A stretch of DNA of 64,000 nucleotides, from positions 19,448,687-19,512,686 of the forward strand of contig CM064501.1 of NCBI GenBank assembly GCA_032716605.1, in the 5' to 3' direction. The notes under the pieces were generated by a model. That model saw only the letters and a list, made by a program, of their open reading frames with translations. It had not been told where the DNA came from and searched no databases. The translations under genes were made by a program, and so were the position numbers. Source of the stretch: Paralithodes platypus. Its lineage: Eukaryota; Arthropoda; Malacostraca; Decapoda; Lithodidae. Position 1 is the stretch's first letter; each line of letters begins with the position of its first letter. Positions 63,241-64,000 of the stretch are shown here, piece by piece.

Positions 63241-64000
63241 AGTCATACCTCACCCGTCGGCCGTTAACGCCGGCGGACGAACCTGACGCTCTGATGACGG
63301 ACGAGAACAGATTGATTTCCATTTTCCGCCGCCAGACGCGTCTCTAATGTGCCACGTAGTCCACAAACTACAGGATTAGCGAGGCGTAGTCTCGCTAATC
63401 GCGCCCCTGTGGCCGGCGCAGTGGGGTACCAGCATTTGAACACGTGGTGCCCGCACCCAGTGTCACTCCTGGTCGGGTTGTTCCACTTAGAACACAATTG
63501 GCAACCTAGAAACCTCGCGGACTTGTTCATTTTGGACATTCAGGAGGCCAAGTGGCTAGCACCATCTGGTAGCGATGTGACCAAGATATTCACGAATCAA
63601 TATACCCAGTCTACAAAGCGACAGTTTCCATCGCATTGGCAAGCTTTTACGTCTCGAATTCTTCGAACAAAACGAACTGTGCCCTCGGTGGCGTTGGTTG
63701 TTTATTATTTAATTTATCTGTTCATGCAGAAACATTTATCTGAAAGTGATTTATGTGGGCAGGTTTTAAACTCCGCCCACCTCCCCGTCGGCTCAGGCCT
63801 ACATGGTCTCTGGACAAAACATCGTCGCATTAGTTTTTAATTATTTAAATTATTTGTTTGAGCAGAAACGTTTATCTGTGGTAACGTTAAAAAATCACTT
63901 AACTGCGATTAGAGTGCCCTTTTTAGACCTTACAGGTCTCTCCATACCGGTAGCGGAGGAAACAGGTTTTATGAGGGCATGTTTTAAACTCCGCCCACCT
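63240..64000 (+). pseudogene. DIRS-K tyrosine recombinase remnant, duplicated segment
   Basis: It begins with MT-like/recombinase N-terminal sequence (ALVTDEN-like, then AKWLAPSGSDVTKIF) and shows the shared ~100-base deletion (QKHLSESDLCGQVLNSAHLP). At about 63827 it switches back and repeats the same part of the gene from an undeleted copy (LVFNYLNYLFEQKRLSVVTLKNHLTAIRV), running to the window edge. The two segments overlap in the gene, so this copy is a recombinant. Confidence 0.85.

Larger units (their letters stand above)
59268..64000 (+). mobile_element. DIRS-K: non-autonomous DIRS element, continues past the window
   Basis: Left terminal repeat (59268-59578), leader (59579-61370), a gag stub (61371-61541), a rearranged interior (61542-63240) and the start of a recombinase remnant (63240-64000). 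The structure is that of DIRS-G. It is inserted in DIRS-J after AAAACGGTG. No RT is seen before the end of the window. Confidence 0.88.

Noticed and set aside
1..64000. CRISPR array, prophage or bacterial operons
   Set aside because: The repeats are arthropod-type telomere units, microsatellites and transposon termini; there is no regular short repeat-spacer array and no prokaryotic gene organisation.

Overview
This window looks like a transposon-dense stretch of an arthropod genome, most likely a decapod crustacean. The clues are two interstitial arrays of the arthropod telomere pentamer (CCTAA/TTAGG) and abundant DIRS1-type tyrosine-recombinase retrotransposons, a group known to be common in decapods. 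I see no ordinary single-copy host gene. Nearly every base I could assign is a mobile element, a leader or terminal repeat of one, or a repeat. There is one 100-base assembly gap (N run, 30206-30305).

Layout. 1-830: a repeat family with perfect 15-bp-arm palindromes. About 930-4560 plus 13256-13759: one decayed APE-type LINE, split by a 462-bp TTAA-flanked piggyBac-like MITE (1340-1801) and by a complete DIRS element (DIRS-A, 4561-13255, minus strand). 14187-16287: telomere-type arrays and a 1.66-kb hAT-like element with a perfect 8-bp target duplication. 17929-26581: DIRS-B (plus), near complete but frameshifted. 27215-40322: a nested DIRS complex made of the 5' half of DIRS-C, the gap, an unassigned segment, deletion derivative DIRS-E, and the 3' half DIRS-F, which E interrupts and which also carries a 1.0-kb hAT-like insertion. 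42109-48789: DIRS-G (minus), non-autonomous. 48872-51419: a gene for a FEN1/XPG-like nuclease with a C-terminal TSO1-type CXC domain, broken near its N terminus. 51681-56659: a Ty3/Gypsy coding fragment sitting between pieces of long terminal repeat. 56660-59267: DIRS-J, a partial relative of G. 59268-64000: DIRS-K (plus), a non-autonomous element inserted in J and running off the window.

How the parts work together. DIRS-A has intact gag-like, RT/RNase H/MT-like and tyrosine recombinase frames, two inverted terminal repeats and an internal complementary region. It is the best candidate for an element that could have supplied proteins to the defective E, G, J and K copies, several of which share one recombinase deletion and so amplified as a lineage. 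The internal complementary region reads as the element's right end joined directly to its left end, as expected of a template for circle formation. Because A lies inside a protein-coding LINE frame, its empty site can be inferred to the base: there is no target duplication, as expected of recombinase-mediated insertion.

The most unusual items are the FEN1-like/CXC protein, the base-exact DIRS integration site, the non-autonomous DIRS lineage with a 56-58 codon gag stub, a hairpin plus G-tract conserved at every recombinase stop codon, a structured (AAC)n-tailed insertion at 57379-57935, and the Gypsy fragment placed inside an LTR.
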